A stretch of DNA of 64,000 nt from UBA5070 sp035352895 (GCA_035352895.1 DAOPYN010000017.1:1-64000); one strand, 5' to 3'; positions 50,913 through 59,966 are shown, counted from the first letter of the stretch. Numbers and translations: made by a program. The notes: generated from the sequence alone by a model not told the origin.

Positions 50913-52141
50913 ACCTGTTCCAATTCCAGGAGATCCCGGATGGTCTGCCGCCGGCGGATCAGGCGTGCAGTGCCGCCATCCATCAGCACCTCAGGCAGGA
51001 GGCCTCGGCTGTTGTAGTTGGAGGACATCGCCGCACCGTAGGCTCCAGCGTCGTGGAAGACGGCAAGGTCACCGACCTTGGCCGCGGGAAGATCGCGCGG
51101 GATCACCACGCCACCCTCCTCCTGGGTGAAGACGTCGCCGGATTCGCACAAGGGCCCGCCGACCACGGTGGGAACCATGGCACCCTCGAGGACCTTCCCC
51201 TCGCGGGCGAAGGAGATCTCGTGGAAGGAGCCGTACATGGAGGGCCGCACCAGGTCGTTGAAGCCGGCATCCACCAGCACGAAACGGTTGGAGCCCTGCA
51301 TCTTGGTGGCGCGCACCTCGGAAACCAGCTTGCCGGATTCCGCCACCAGGAAGCGCCCGGGCTCGATCTCCAGGTTCACCTTGTGGCCGAGCATGGATTC
51401 GATTTCCTTGCGGGCCGCGTCCCAGAGCTGGAAATAGGATTCGGTGTCCACGTGCTGTCCATCCAGGCGGTACGGGATGGGCAGGCCGCCACCGGCGGAA
51501 ATGGCTTCCAGGTCTCTTCCCGAGGAACGGACCTGGGCCACCATGGCGTCGCACACGGACTTGAGGTGCTCGAAATCCGCACCCGACCCGATGTGCATGT
51601 GGAAGCCCACGAAGTGGAGCTTGCGCCGATCGATGATCTCGAAGGCCTGTTCCAGGTTGCCGTGCCAGATTCCGTGCTTGGAACTTTCCCCTCCCGTGTT
51701 GGTCTTGCGGGAATGGCCGTGGCCGAACCCGGGATTCACGCGCAGCCACACCCGATGGCCGGGCGAGCGCTCCCCGAGCTGTTCGAGCATGTCGGGCGAA
51801 CCGGCGTTGACCGGAACCCCCAGCTGCACCACCCGATCCAGGGTGGGGCGATCCAGGATGTCGGCGGTGAAGACCACCGGAGATGGCTCCCCTCCCACGG
51901 TGTAGCCGGCTGCGAGCGCACGTTCCAGTTCCCCCGCGGACACGGCATCCACCGCCACTCCCAGTCCCCGCAGAAGCCGCAGGATGTGGGTGTTGGAGCA
52001 AGCCTTCTGCGCGAAGCGGATCGTGTCGAACGCCTTCAGTCGCCCCACGCGTTCCTGGATGGTGGCCTGGTCGTAGACGTAGACGGGAGTGCCCTGTTCG
52101 GCGGCGATTTTTGCGAGTGCTGCGGCGTCGAAAGACTTCAT
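50909..52141 (-). CDS. lysA: Diaminopimelate decarboxylase
   Basis: A 410-residue fold-III PLP enzyme that makes lysine from meso-diaminopimelate. The PLP Lys is in IRFAQKACSN, where most LysA have YAxKAN; the region also contains VDAVSAGELERAL. Further motifs are FHMHIGSGA, ISAGGGLPIPY, LEIEPGRFLVAESG and the catalytic CESGDVF. The ATG at 52141 overlaps the rluD stop (ATGA). A TGGCGT-17-TATCTT promoter candidate sits inside the end of rluD, so lysA may also be transcribed on its own. LysA is favoured over carboxynorspermidine or ornithine decarboxylase by the GGGLPIPY and CESGD motifs. Confidence 0.9.
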   Translation of the reverse strand: MKSFDAAALAKIAAEQGTPVYVYDQATIQERVGRLKAFDTIRFAQKACSNTHILRLLRGLGVAVDAVSAGELERALAAGYTVGGEPSPVVFTADILDRPTLDRVVQLGVPVNAGSPDMLEQLGERSPGHRVWLRVNPGFGHGHSRKTNTGGESSKHGIWHGNLEQAFEIIDRRKLHFVGFHMHIGSGADFEHLKSVCDAMVAQVRSSGRDLEAISAGGGLPIPYRLDGQHVDTESYFQLWDAARKEIESMLGHKVNLEIEPGRFLVAESGKLVSEVRATKMQGSNRFVLVDAGFNDLVRPSMYGSFHEISFAREGKVLEGAMVPTVVGGPLCESGDVFTQEEGGVVIPRDLPAAKVGDLAVFHDAGAYGAAMSSNYNSRGLLPEVLMDGGTARLIRRRQTIRDLLELEQV

Positions 52142-53136
52142 GGTCCGGGCAAAGATAGCCCTTGCGGATCGGCGACGCCACCAGGAAATGCTGCCTGGAC
52201 GGCGGCCTGGAAATCGGAGGGCCAGGGACTCTCGAAGCGAAGTTCCCGACCATCGGGATGGATCAATCGCAACGCCCGGGCGTGCAGGCACTGGCGCCGA
52301 ATCGCCTGCACGATGGTCCGGGCCTGCGTGCGCTCCATGGGCTGGATCTGCACCAGCCTTCCCTCCCCGCCTCCATACAATTCGTCCCCCACGACGGGGT
52401 GTCCCCGGTAGGCGAGATGCACGCGGATCTGGTGGGTGCGACCGGTTTCCAGCGAGCACTCCACCAGACTCGCGACTCCGGCTTGCCGGACCCGAAAACG
52501 GGTCGCCGCGCTTCGCCCGTCGGCCACCACGGCCATGCGGGTCCGGTGGTGGGGATCGCGTCCGATGGGGGCATCCACCCGTTCGGAAGCCGGAATTCCC
52601 CAGGCCAGGGCGTCGTAGGTGCGGGAAAGCGAGCGATCCACCAGTTGCGAGGCCAGGGACCGGTGGGCGTCGTCGTCGAGGGCCACCACCAGGAGCCCGG
52701 AGGTGTCGCGATCCAGGCGATGCACGATTCCGGGTCGTGTCGGCCCGTTGATGCCCGACAAGTTCCGGTAGCGATGGGCCAGCGCGTTGGCGAGGGTCCC
52801 GTCGGGGCAACCCGCTCCGGGATGGACGGTCAGACCGGCGGGCTTGTCGATCACCGCCATGCGCGCATCCTCCCACACCACGGAAAGGGGAATGTCCTGG
52901 GGCTCGACGGGACGTTCGGGATCGGCCTTCACCGGCCAGCCCAAGACCTGGACGAACTGGCCCGGCTCCATCCGGAAAGACGCCTTGCGGGCCTCCCCGT
53001 CCACCAGGACCTGTCCGGACTTCAGCCACCCCTGGACGAGCGTGCGCGACCAATGCGGGAACCTGCCCGCGAGGTAGCGGTCCCACCGTTCGTCGAAGGA
53101 CTCCTCCTCCACCTGCCAAGAGGAAGGAGCGGTCAT
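52138..53136 (-). CDS. rluD: RluA/RluD-family 23S rRNA pseudouridine synthase
   Basis: A 332-residue enzyme converting uridines to pseudouridine in 23S rRNA. An N-terminal S4-like RNA-binding domain (WDRYLAGRFPHWSRTLVQGWLKSGQVLVDGE) precedes the catalytic domain. That domain has VIDKPAGLTVHPG, GIVHRLDRDTSGLLVVA with the catalytic Asp, and LETGRTHQIRVHLAYRGHPVVGD, the family signature. RluD is the closest match by architecture, but RluA or RluC relatives cannot be excluded. The ATG at 53136 overlaps the lspA stop, and the stop overlaps lysA, so it is the middle gene of a tightly coupled operon. Confidence 0.88.
   Translation of the reverse strand: MTAPSSWQVEEESFDERWDRYLAGRFPHWSRTLVQGWLKSGQVLVDGEARKASFRMEPGQFVQVLGWPVKADPERPVEPQDIPLSVVWEDARMAVIDKPAGLTVHPGAGCPDGTLANALAHRYRNLSGINGPTRPGIVHRLDRDTSGLLVVALDDDAHRSLASQLVDRSLSRTYDALAWGIPASERVDAPIGRDPHHRTRMAVVADGRSAATRFRVRQAGVASLVECSLETGRTHQIRVHLAYRGHPVVGDELYGGGEGRLVQIQPMERTQARTIVQAIRRQCLHARALRLIHPDGRELRFESPWPSDFQAAVQAAFPGGVADPQGLSLPGP
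52152..52180 (-). promoter_or_regulatory. Internal promoter candidate of lysA
   Basis: TGGCGT (52180-52175), 17-bp spacer, TATCTT (52157-52152) in the context GGCTATCTTTGCCC, 10 nt before the lysA ATG. It lies within the last codons of rluD. Confidence 0.45.
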
Positions 53137-53771
53137 GCCCCAGACGACTCCTGGTCGGATTCCGGCCGAGGAACGTGGCGCGCGGCGCGGTGGTCGTGGA
53201 TGCGGACCAGGCGCATCTCGCCCCAGATCGCCAGCACCACGCCGTAGACGATGGCGCAATCGGCGATGTTGAAGGTTGGCCAGCGCCAGGAGAGACCGGG
53301 GACACCGAGAGAAATGAAATCCACGACGTGGCGGTACAGGCAGCGGTCCAGGAGGTTGCCGTAGGCTCCACCCAGGATCAGAGCCGCGCCGGTGCGCACC
53401 AGCGGATCGCGTCGGCGCCTCCACAGCCGCAGCAGAAACCAGGTGGCTCCCCCCACGAGAAGGACATAGAAGACCGTGGTGGGCAGAAACGGAAGCAGCC
53501 GTTGGGGATTCAGGGAGAAGGCGGCCCCGGAGTTGTAGGCCACGAACAGCCAGAAGAAATCCCCCAGGAGCCGCACCGCGATGTCCTCGCGGAACCCGCT
53601 GGTGAAGCGGCTTCCCGCAAGATATAGAGCCATCTGCTTGGTTGCCTGGTCCAAGAGGAACACGGAAAGCGCCAGAAGGAAGCTGGGAAGGGGATGGGCC
53701 AGGAGGTGGAGTTTCCGGCGCCAGCCGCGCAGACGCTCCGCGGCGCGCGACATCCGGAGGTGGACGTTCAT
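53133..53771 (-). CDS. lspA: Lipoprotein signal peptidase
   Basis: A 212-residue inner-membrane aspartyl peptidase that cleaves prolipoproteins. Four helices carry the conserved boxes: LDQATKQMAL, VAYNSGAAFSL, LILGGAYGNLLDR, RHVVDFISLG and FNIADCAIVYG, including the two catalytic Asp residues (in VVDF and NIAD). An N-terminal extension of about 35 basic residues and a polar C-terminal tail make it longer than the typical 160-170. The start at 53771 overlaps the squalene synthase stop (ATGA). Confidence 0.93.
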   Translation of the reverse strand: MNVHLRMSRAAERLRGWRRKLHLLAHPLPSFLLALSVFLLDQATKQMALYLAGSRFTSGFREDIAVRLLGDFFWLFVAYNSGAAFSLNPQRLLPFLPTTVFYVLLVGGATWFLLRLWRRRRDPLVRTGAALILGGAYGNLLDRCLYRHVVDFISLGVPGLSWRWPTFNIADCAIVYGVVLAIWGEMRLVRIHDHRAARHVPRPESDQESSGA

Positions 53772-54859
53772 GCCATCGACTCGCGCAGTTGCTTCCGGAG
53801 GAGGTTGTTCCTGGATGCGAACTGGAATTTGAGGGCGAGATTGGACCAGCAGGTGACCACGGTGGTCCACAGGATCCGCCGCACCTGGGGACGGGTGATC
53901 TTGACGCGTCCGGCCAGGGCGGCGGCCGGGTCCCCGGCCAGGAGGGACAAGGTGTCCTGCGACATCAGGAGTGGCCAGAGGCAGAACAACCGCAGCCGGA
54001 AGCGGTACCAAGGCAGGTCCAGGATGTAGGCCTGGGCGGCGCGGACCTCGCGATCGGCGAGCCGGACCAGATCCAGAAGCACCTGCGAGGCCGCCTGTCG
54101 GTGATCTTCCTCCCAAAGCTCGCACGGTCGGACCCCCCTGGCTTGGCAGATGTCCTCGGGAACGAAGATGGTGCGTCGGGTCCCGTCGGCGGGAATGTCG
54201 CGAGCGATGTTCACCAGTTGCAGGGCCAGCCCGAAACCGACCGCATTTGCTTTCAGCTTGGCCTTGCGGGCTTGGGACATTCCCGAACCGGCGAACAGGT
54301 CCGTGAGCATGAGACCGACGGTCCCCGCGACGAAATAGCAGTAGTCCAGGAGCTCCTGGCTGGTTCCCAGCTGGAACCAACCGTCGGCTTCCCTCTTCAA
54401 CGCGTAGTGGATCATGCCTCCGCACATTTCCCGGACCCGTTCGTCCACCGGCTTGCGAAGCTCCACGGGAACGGTCCGGTAGACGGAGAAGACATGGTGG
54501 CAATGGACCACCAGGAAGCGGTCGGGATGGTCGTCGCTTCGCCAATCCGGGGGAAGGGCCTCGACGAAGGAACGGATGTCGCCGGGATCGCCGCCCTTGC
54601 CGTCGAAGCAGCGCACGAACTTCTCCAACAGCTCCTGTCGGACCTCCGGGGGCATCTGGCGGTCGTCCTCCACGGTGTCGGCGATCCGCATGAACAGGTA
54701 GGCCAACCGCACGACTTCCTCGAGATCGCGAGGCAGGACGCGGATGTTCAGGGCGAAGGTGCGGGACACCTCCTGCAACCAGGCTCGACAAAACTCGGAG
54801 GATACCGTCGGATCGCCTTGAAGGACCCGTCTCTTGATCTCACTGGTGGCGATGGGCAT
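53768..54859 (-). CDS. Squalene/phytoene synthase family protein
   Basis: A 363-residue trans-isoprenyl diphosphate synthase. The first Asp-rich motif is YLFMRIADTVEDD and the second is NIARDIPADGTRRTIFVP, the two metal-binding sites for head-to-head condensation. SRTFALNIRVLP near the N-terminus and YCYFVAGTVGLMLTDLF are also diagnostic. Products could be squalene (for hopanoids) or phytoene (for carotenoids), and no neighbouring cyclase or desaturase of that pathway decides between them. TATCTT ends 11 nt before the ATG. It opens an operon with lspA, rluD, lysA and a PAP2 gene, all joined by 4-nt overlaps. Confidence 0.88.
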   Translation of the reverse strand: MPIATSEIKRRVLQGDPTVSSEFCRAWLQEVSRTFALNIRVLPRDLEEVVRLAYLFMRIADTVEDDRQMPPEVRQELLEKFVRCFDGKGGDPGDIRSFVEALPPDWRSDDHPDRFLVVHCHHVFSVYRTVPVELRKPVDERVREMCGGMIHYALKREADGWFQLGTSQELLDYCYFVAGTVGLMLTDLFAGSGMSQARKAKLKANAVGFGLALQLVNIARDIPADGTRRTIFVPEDICQARGVRPCELWEEDHRQAASQVLLDLVRLADREVRAAQAYILDLPWYRFRLRLFCLWPLLMSQDTLSLLAGDPAAALAGRVKITRPQVRRILWTTVVTCWSNLALKFQFASRNNLLRKQLRESMA

Positions 54860-54870
54860 ATGGGTACGTA

Positions 54871-54876
54871 AAGATA
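54871..54876 (-). promoter_or_regulatory. -10 box of the squalene synthase operon
   Basis: TATCTT in GGCTATCTTTACG, 11 nt before the ATG at 54859. No clear -35 is seen. Confidence 0.4.
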
Positions 54877-54934
54877 GCCCTCGCCCGGATCGGACATGGA
54901 CGCGGACGGAGCGATGGGGCTTGGCTCCGCGGGA

Positions 54935-55342
54935 TCAAGTGGAGGCAGGGGACTCCTCGAGAAGCTCCGCAAGCACGGGATCGATGAGGTCGGCGCACTG
55001 CTCGATGCACCGTGCCTGCTCCAGGATGATCTGGTCGCGATGGCTTTGCGCATGGTGGCGAAGCCACTCGGCGACCACCTTCTGGCGCTCGGAGGGGTTC
55101 AGAGCATCCAGACTGCCGTTCATGGACTCGCGGATGAATTCCGCCTGTGCCCTCATGTAGGCCTGCATGTCGAAGGGCTGGTTGGACCGGATCACGAAGA
55201 ACTTGGCCATCACCTGCAAGGGAGGACGATTGCTGGCGGGAACGAATTCGGAAACGAACTTTCGCCACTCCTCCCGATGCTGCCGGAAGAATCGCACGAT
55301 TTGCTCGCCGAGCACGTTCCTCTCGCAACCGGCCTGATCCAT
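54935..55342 (-). CDS. Hypothetical helical protein
   Basis: A 135-residue soluble, highly charged, helix-rich protein without recognised family. Segments such as QIVRFFRQHREEWRKFVSEFV and FDMQAYMRAQAEFIRESMNG look amphipathic, and there are three Cys. The ATG at 55342 (MDQAGCER) has GGAGG 5 nt upstream and a TATGTT -10 candidate (55376-55371), which decides against the Met at 55375. It is divergent from the LPLAT gene. Nothing suggests a specific role. Confidence 0.6.
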   Translation of the reverse strand: MDQAGCERNVLGEQIVRFFRQHREEWRKFVSEFVPASNRPPLQVMAKFFVIRSNQPFDMQAYMRAQAEFIRESMNGSLDALNPSERQKVVAEWLRHHAQSHRDQIILEQARCIEQCADLIDPVLAELLEESPAST

Positions 55343-55444
55343 CCAACCTCCAGAAGAGACCCCGGAACCAAACATAGGCACGTTCCACAAAAGCGGGAAG
55401 GTGCCCCCACCCGCACGGCCGGTGGAAGGGTAGCTTTGTCTTCC

Positions 55445-55978
55445 GTGGGAATGCGAGGCTTGGCGACGACGGCAATCCGGATCTGGCTTGGAACGCTCCG
55501 TTGGCGAGTCGCCACCCCCGTCCCCCCCGGACCGGCGGTCTTCGCCTTCTGGCACCGCCATGTGCCTCCGGCGGCGGCCTTCTTCCGGAAGTGGCGCGCG
55601 GCGGCCATGGTGTCGGCCTCCCGGGACGGACAATTCCTGGCCGACCTCCTGGCGGACGGGGGCCTGGAACTGGTGCGGGCATCCAGTTCGCAGGGGGCCT
55701 CCACCGGAGCCCGCAACCTCCTGAGGTCGCTGCGCGAAGGAAGGTCGGTGGTGACCGTCTGGGATGGACCGCGGGGGCCGGCCAACGTACCCAAGCAGGG
55801 CCCACAGTGGCTTGCGCGATCGTCCGGCAAACCCCTGTTCGATGTGCTTTTCGTTCCTCGTCTCGCCTTGAGACTGGGCGACTGGTCCAGGATGGAACTG
55901 CCCTTGCCCTTCTCGGTGGTCGAGGTCCGGTTCCAGCCATCGGCCCCCATGCGATCCGGCGGAGGCTCCCCGTGTTGA
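55445..55978 (+). CDS. Lysophospholipid acyltransferase family protein (DUF374-like)
   Basis: A 177-residue protein of the LPLAT superfamily, DUF374 type, implicated in lipid A or phospholipid acylation at the inner membrane. Recognisable are FAFWHRHVPPAAAFF, where the conserved His stands in the usual HxxxxD-like position, MVSASRDGQFLADLL (with the Asp), LVRASSSQGASTGARNLL and VVTVWDGPRGPANVPKQGPQWLARSSG. TAGCTT ends 8 nt before the GTG at 55445; a TTG at 55436 with GGAAGG upstream and an ATG at 55451 are alternatives. Its stop overlaps the histidine kinase gene. It is short at the C-terminus relative to many relatives. Confidence 0.75.
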   Translation: MGMRGLATTAIRIWLGTLRWRVATPVPPGPAVFAFWHRHVPPAAAFFRKWRAAAMVSASRDGQFLADLLADGGLELVRASSSQGASTGARNLLRSLREGRSVVTVWDGPRGPANVPKQGPQWLARSSGKPLFDVLFVPRLALRLGDWSRMELPLPFSVVEVRFQPSAPMRSGGGSPC

Positions 55979-57582
55979 ACAGTCGCCACCGCACCCTGGC
56001 ACCGCTTCTGATCCTGATCGCCCTCGGATGGAACCTCTCCCTGTGGGGACTCCTCCACCTCTGGCAGGCGGAATCGCTCGAGCGCGGCCGCGAGCAGCTT
56101 CGCCTCCAGGCGGAATTCGTCGCCCAGCGCGCCGACGGATCTCCAGGGAGCTTGGCAGGGCTTCTGCCATCGGATATCCGAGTGGCGGTCTGCGATTCCT
56201 CCCAACGGCTCCTTCCACCCGACGATTCGGCCGCCTTCCGGTACGCTCCCGAACTCGCCGCTCCCAGCCTGGTGGTGGAAAGGGATCTTCCGGGAGGGCG
56301 GATCGTCCGACTCACCCGCCCCATCCGGGCAGGAGGAATCCCGGTCTCCGCTTGGATCCTTTCGGCGATCGCCGCTTTCGCCGGGTTCCTCCTTCCGGCC
56401 ATCCTTCTGGCGGTCTTCGTCCACCGCGAACGCCAGCGGACGCGGAACCTGGAATCGGTCGCCAAGGCGACCTCGGCCGGCCATGGCATCCACTTTCCCC
56501 ACCCCGACGAAGACGCCCAGCTGGTGGCCGGGCTCGCCGCCGAACTCCGACGCCGCCGGATCCGTTCGGCCTGGGCGGAGCGGCGCCTGGGCCGGCTCCT
56601 CGACTCCCTCGCCGAAGGCGTCCTCCTGCTGGATGGAAGGCAACGGATCTTCGCCTGCAATTCGTCGGCCTGCAAGACCCTGGGCATGGGAGTCCCCAAG
56701 GCGGCCTCGCGGGGACGCCCCGTGGTATCGGTGCTCGGCGACATCGAATTCCTGGACGACCTGCGGCGCGCGCTCGCCCGCGAGGGGACCTCCGTCTTTT
56801 CCATCGAACGCGAGGGGGCGGCCCACGAAGCCCGGGTCTGGCCGGCCTCGGTGGATTCCGACGGCAGGGGATGGATGATCTCCCTCCAGGATGTTACCGA
56901 CAGGTTGCGCGCGGAGCGGATGAAATCCCGGCTCGTCTCGGACGCATCCCACGAGTTCAAGACGCCCCTGACCTCCATCCGGGGTTGGACGGAAACCTTG
57001 CTGGAAGACGAAACGGACGAATTCCGTCGACGAGCTCTGGAGCGCATCGAGCAGGGAAGCCAGCATCTGGAGAACGTGGTGCGGGATCTTCTGGACCTGG
57101 GCCGGATGGGCGAACTCCCGGCCCGAAGGCGGGATCCCGTCGACCTGGAATCCATCTGCAGCGAGGCCATCGAGACCCTCGCCCCCCAGGCGGACGCCAA
57201 GCGCATCCGGATCGAACTGGAGTGTCCCACGCCAAGCACCGCGATCGGTCATCGAAACCAGCTCGTGCGCGCCATGATCAACCTACTGTCCAACGCGGTC
57301 CGCCACTCCCCTCCCCGCTCGAAGGTGGCGGTGGCGGTGCGCCGCGACGGATCCACATGGCGCATCGAGGTGACCGACCAGGGATCCGGACTGCCCCCCG
57401 AGGCCCTGGAGCATCTCTTCGAACGCTTCTACCGCCCCGACCATGGACGTTCCCGGGACATGGGTGGCACAGGCCTGGGTCTGGCCATCGTGAAGGAGAC
57501 CGCGCTTGCCCACGGGGGGCGTGCGGAAGTGGAAAGCCCACCCGGAAAAGGCGCCACCTTCCGGATGATCCTGCCGGTCTAG
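55972..57582 (+). CDS. PhoR-like sensor histidine kinase without a neighbouring response regulator
   Basis: A 536-residue membrane sensor. TM1 is near residues 9-28, TM2 near 125-148, with a small periplasmic domain between, then a PAS-like segment (RLLDSLAEGVLLLDGRQRIFACN). HisKA has the phosphoacceptor in VSDASHEFKTPLTSIRGW (His about 327). The ATPase has NLLSNAVRHSPP, DQGSGLPPEALEHLFERFYR and GGTGLGLAIVKE. The start is GTG at 55972 with GGAGG 6 nt upstream. PhoR-type kinases normally lie beside a PhoB-type regulator; none is adjacent here. It is co-transcribed with the LPLAT gene, so an envelope signal is plausible. Confidence 0.9.
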   Translation: MLNSRHRTLAPLLILIALGWNLSLWGLLHLWQAESLERGREQLRLQAEFVAQRADGSPGSLAGLLPSDIRVAVCDSSQRLLPPDDSAAFRYAPELAAPSLVVERDLPGGRIVRLTRPIRAGGIPVSAWILSAIAAFAGFLLPAILLAVFVHRERQRTRNLESVAKATSAGHGIHFPHPDEDAQLVAGLAAELRRRRIRSAWAERRLGRLLDSLAEGVLLLDGRQRIFACNSSACKTLGMGVPKAASRGRPVVSVLGDIEFLDDLRRALAREGTSVFSIEREGAAHEARVWPASVDSDGRGWMISLQDVTDRLRAERMKSRLVSDASHEFKTPLTSIRGWTETLLEDETDEFRRRALERIEQGSQHLENVVRDLLDLGRMGELPARRRDPVDLESICSEAIETLAPQADAKRIRIELECPTPSTAIGHRNQLVRAMINLLSNAVRHSPPRSKVAVAVRRDGSTWRIEVTDQGSGLPPEALEHLFERFYRPDHGRSRDMGGTGLGLAIVKETALAHGGRAEVESPPGKGATFRMILPV

Positions 57583-57633
57583 TGGTTCGCCTGTTCCCAA
57601 TCGCCCACTCCCGAAAAGCGGTATCATGCACAC

Positions 57634-57951
57634 ATGTTCTGGACCTTCGGTGGAACCTACCTGCTGGGAATCCAACTGATCACCGCCGCCACCTTCGCCT
57701 GGGCACGCTGGATGGATCCCTCCTTCGGTCAGGGATCGGGCTTCTGGATCGCCGGCTTGGGCACGCTTGTGCTGGGCCTTCTCGTGCTGTGCTTCGAGAC
57801 GGTGGGTCTGGTCTGGAGTCCCGACAGGAAACCCGTCCAGCAGGTCCTGCGCACCCTTGCCGCATTGGGACTCATGGTCGTGTCCGCATGGGGGCTCGCC
57901 CCCTTCGGCCAGGCGGCCATCATGCGTCTGGCCATGACCGGCGGACTCTGA
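57634..57951 (+). CDS. Small hypothetical membrane protein
   Basis: A 105-residue protein with three predicted membrane helices (LLGIQLITAATFAWARWM, FWIAGLGTLVLGLLVLCFE and TLAALGLMVVSAWGLAPF). No family is recognised. TATCAT ends 6 nt before the ATG with no SD, so it would be leaderless. It lies 50 bp after the kinase gene on the same strand and may be its own transcription unit. Confidence 0.6.
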   Translation: MFWTFGGTYLLGIQLITAATFAWARWMDPSFGQGSGFWIAGLGTLVLGLLVLCFETVGLVWSPDRKPVQQVLRTLAALGLMVVSAWGLAPFGQAAIMRLAMTGGL

Positions 57952-57986
57952 GGCCTACGCCGAGCCCCCCGGTGGTTACCCAACCG

Positions 57987-57998
57987 TTGCCTTGGCAA
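57987..57998 (+). promoter_or_regulatory. Palindrome upstream of the GH9 gene
   Basis: TTGCC-TT-GGCAA, about 150 bp before the GH9 ATG, is a short symmetrical site that could bind a regulator. It is the only marked feature in this 190-bp gap. Confidence 0.25.
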
Positions 57999-58140
57999 TA
58001 GGCCCGTCGAGCGTGTTCCCGCGATTCCGGTGACCTGCAGTTCAACGTTTTTTCTGCTCGTCTCCGGAAATCCCCCGTGGAATGAACCGTTTCAGGTGAT
58101 CTTGCGACCCAAGGCTCACATCTGTGCTTCCGAGGGACCC

Positions 58141-59943
58141 ATGAAATTCGGATTCAAACTCGCCCTGTTCGCAACGCTTTCCGGCACCGTCGCCGCCCAG
58201 GCCCAGAAATTCGCTCCCGCCGACTACCAGAAGGCGCTGTGGATGACCACGCGCTTCTACGGTGGCCAGCGCTCCGGACATGGCCCCAACTGGCTTCTGA
58301 TGGACCACAAGTACAAGGTCTCCTACGTGCGCGACAGCGCCGACGGCCGCGACCTGGTGGGTGGGTGGATGGACTGCGGCGATTTCCCGCTGTTTGGCCA
58401 GACCTTCTTCTACAGCACCTACGCCCTGCTCCAGGCCTACGACGCGTTCCCCACCGGATTCCCCGACCAATACCACGGGTTCGACTACAGCGACTACGCC
58501 GCCGCCAAGGACTTCACCTACGGCGCCAGCCAGCCCGATGGCATCCCCGACCTCCTCCAGGAAGTGAAATACGCCACCGACTGGATCCTCAAGGCGACGC
58601 CGGACAACCAGACGTTCTACTTCCAGAAGGGAACGGGCGGCAACTACAACGGCACTCCCTCCAAGCCCTACGGCGAGCACGGTCGCTGGGTGACCTCCGG
58701 ATTCTACAGCGCCGAATTCGAAGCCATCGAGGGCGGCGAATACGACCGGGGCCGTCCCATCTTCAAGCTGGGCAAGAGTTCCGGACTCCCCGGAGAGGTG
58801 GTGATCAACGACGGCTCCATGCCCTCGTTCGCGGCGGCGGCCCTGGCATTGATGTCCATCCACTACCGCAAGTACGACGCCAAGTACGCCGACACCTGCT
58901 TGGCCCACGCACGGATCGCCTTCGACTACGCCAAGGCCCAGAACAGGACCGGCGGCACGGGCTTGACGGGATTCTACGGCGGCAACGACAAGATGGACGA
59001 CGACATCGTCACCGCCGCCTCGAGCCTTTACAAGGCCACAGGCGAGCAGACCTTCAAGGACTTCGCCGTCCAGAAGAAGAACTTCAGGATCAACAAGGGC
59101 TACACCCTTGCCTACTCCACCAACGACGATCTGGCCCTGTACACGGGCTGGCAGTTCGCGGGGATCCAGGAATACAAGGATTCCCTGCGGATCGGATTCG
59201 TGGACCGCTACAAGAGCAAGGCCACGGGCGAAGCCGGCCTTTCCACGATCGGCGACAAATGGGGATTCCTGCGGTATCCGGCAAACCAGGCCTTCGTGGC
59301 CAGTCTCTACTCCAAGGCCACGAACGATGTCGGCTACGAAACCTTCATCTACAACCAGGTCGACTACATCATGGGAGCCAATCCCCCCAAGCAGGCATTC
59401 ATCGTCGGATTCTGCTCGGGCTGTTCCAAGACCGCCGATTGGCCCCACCATCGCAACGTGTACTTGAGCGACATGGACAATCCCAAGGCGATCAAGGCGA
59501 TCCCCGCCCGCAACAAGGAATTCGGGTACATGCTGGGCTTCACCAACAAGATCGCCGACAGCCTCAACCAGTACATCGACAACTACCAGCAGACGGAAGG
59601 CGGCCTCGACTACAATGCAGGGCTGGTGGGAGCGCTGGGCTACATCAACTCCAAGCTCAATCCCGTGGACACGTCCAAGCTGGGCGCAAGCGGCGTGCAG
59701 GTCGCACGCCCCCGGCAGGCCAATGCGCTGGTGCACCGCACTTCGCAGGGCCTGGTGGTCTCGCTGCCCTTCGGGGAGGCGATGCGCTCGGTGGTCGCCA
59801 AGGACCTCCGGGGACGCGAGATCGCTCGGTTCGCCCCTAACCGAACCGAATTGGTCTGGGACGCACCGGCGGGAACCTGGCTTTTGGAGGTGGTCTCGGG
59901 CTCCGGTACGGTCCACCGGACCAGGACGGTGGTCGCCCGCTAA
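58141..59943 (+). CDS. GH9 family endoglucanase
   Basis: A 600-residue secreted cellulase. A signal peptide (MKFGFKLALFATLSGTVAAQAQ) precedes the family 9 (alpha/alpha)6 barrel. DLVGGWMDCGDFPLFGQTFFYSTYAL contains the catalytic-base Asp in DCGD (usually DAGD), WPHHRNVYLSD carries the His/Arg subsite residues, and QTEGGLDYNAGLVGALGYI holds the proton-donor Glu. No Ig-like or CBM module is seen before the barrel. The last 80 residues are a sorting-like tail (AKDLRGREIARF). It hydrolyses internal beta-1,4 bonds of cellulose. The ATG at 58141 has GAGG 6 nt upstream. It is monocistronic. Confidence 0.9.
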   Translation: MKFGFKLALFATLSGTVAAQAQKFAPADYQKALWMTTRFYGGQRSGHGPNWLLMDHKYKVSYVRDSADGRDLVGGWMDCGDFPLFGQTFFYSTYALLQAYDAFPTGFPDQYHGFDYSDYAAAKDFTYGASQPDGIPDLLQEVKYATDWILKATPDNQTFYFQKGTGGNYNGTPSKPYGEHGRWVTSGFYSAEFEAIEGGEYDRGRPIFKLGKSSGLPGEVVINDGSMPSFAAAALALMSIHYRKYDAKYADTCLAHARIAFDYAKAQNRTGGTGLTGFYGGNDKMDDDIVTAASSLYKATGEQTFKDFAVQKKNFRINKGYTLAYSTNDDLALYTGWQFAGIQEYKDSLRIGFVDRYKSKATGEAGLSTIGDKWGFLRYPANQAFVASLYSKATNDVGYETFIYNQVDYIMGANPPKQAFIVGFCSGCSKTADWPHHRNVYLSDMDNPKAIKAIPARNKEFGYMLGFTNKIADSLNQYIDNYQQTEGGLDYNAGLVGALGYINSKLNPVDTSKLGASGVQVARPRQANALVHRTSQGLVVSLPFGEAMRSVVAKDLRGREIARFAPNRTELVWDAPAGTWLLEVVSGSGTVHRTRTVVAR

Positions 59944-59966
59944 GGGGAAACCAGAGCGCCATCGGC

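Noticed and set aside
50909..52141. Second carboxynorspermidine decarboxylase
   Set aside because: Same fold as NspC, but GGGLPIPY and CESGDVF motifs and length fit diaminopimelate decarboxylase.
55436..55444. TTG at 55436 with GGAAGG as the LPLAT start
   Set aside because: The TAGCTT box overlaps this TTG, so transcription would begin after it; GTG 55445 or ATG 55451 fits better, although the TTG cannot be excluded if another promoter is used.
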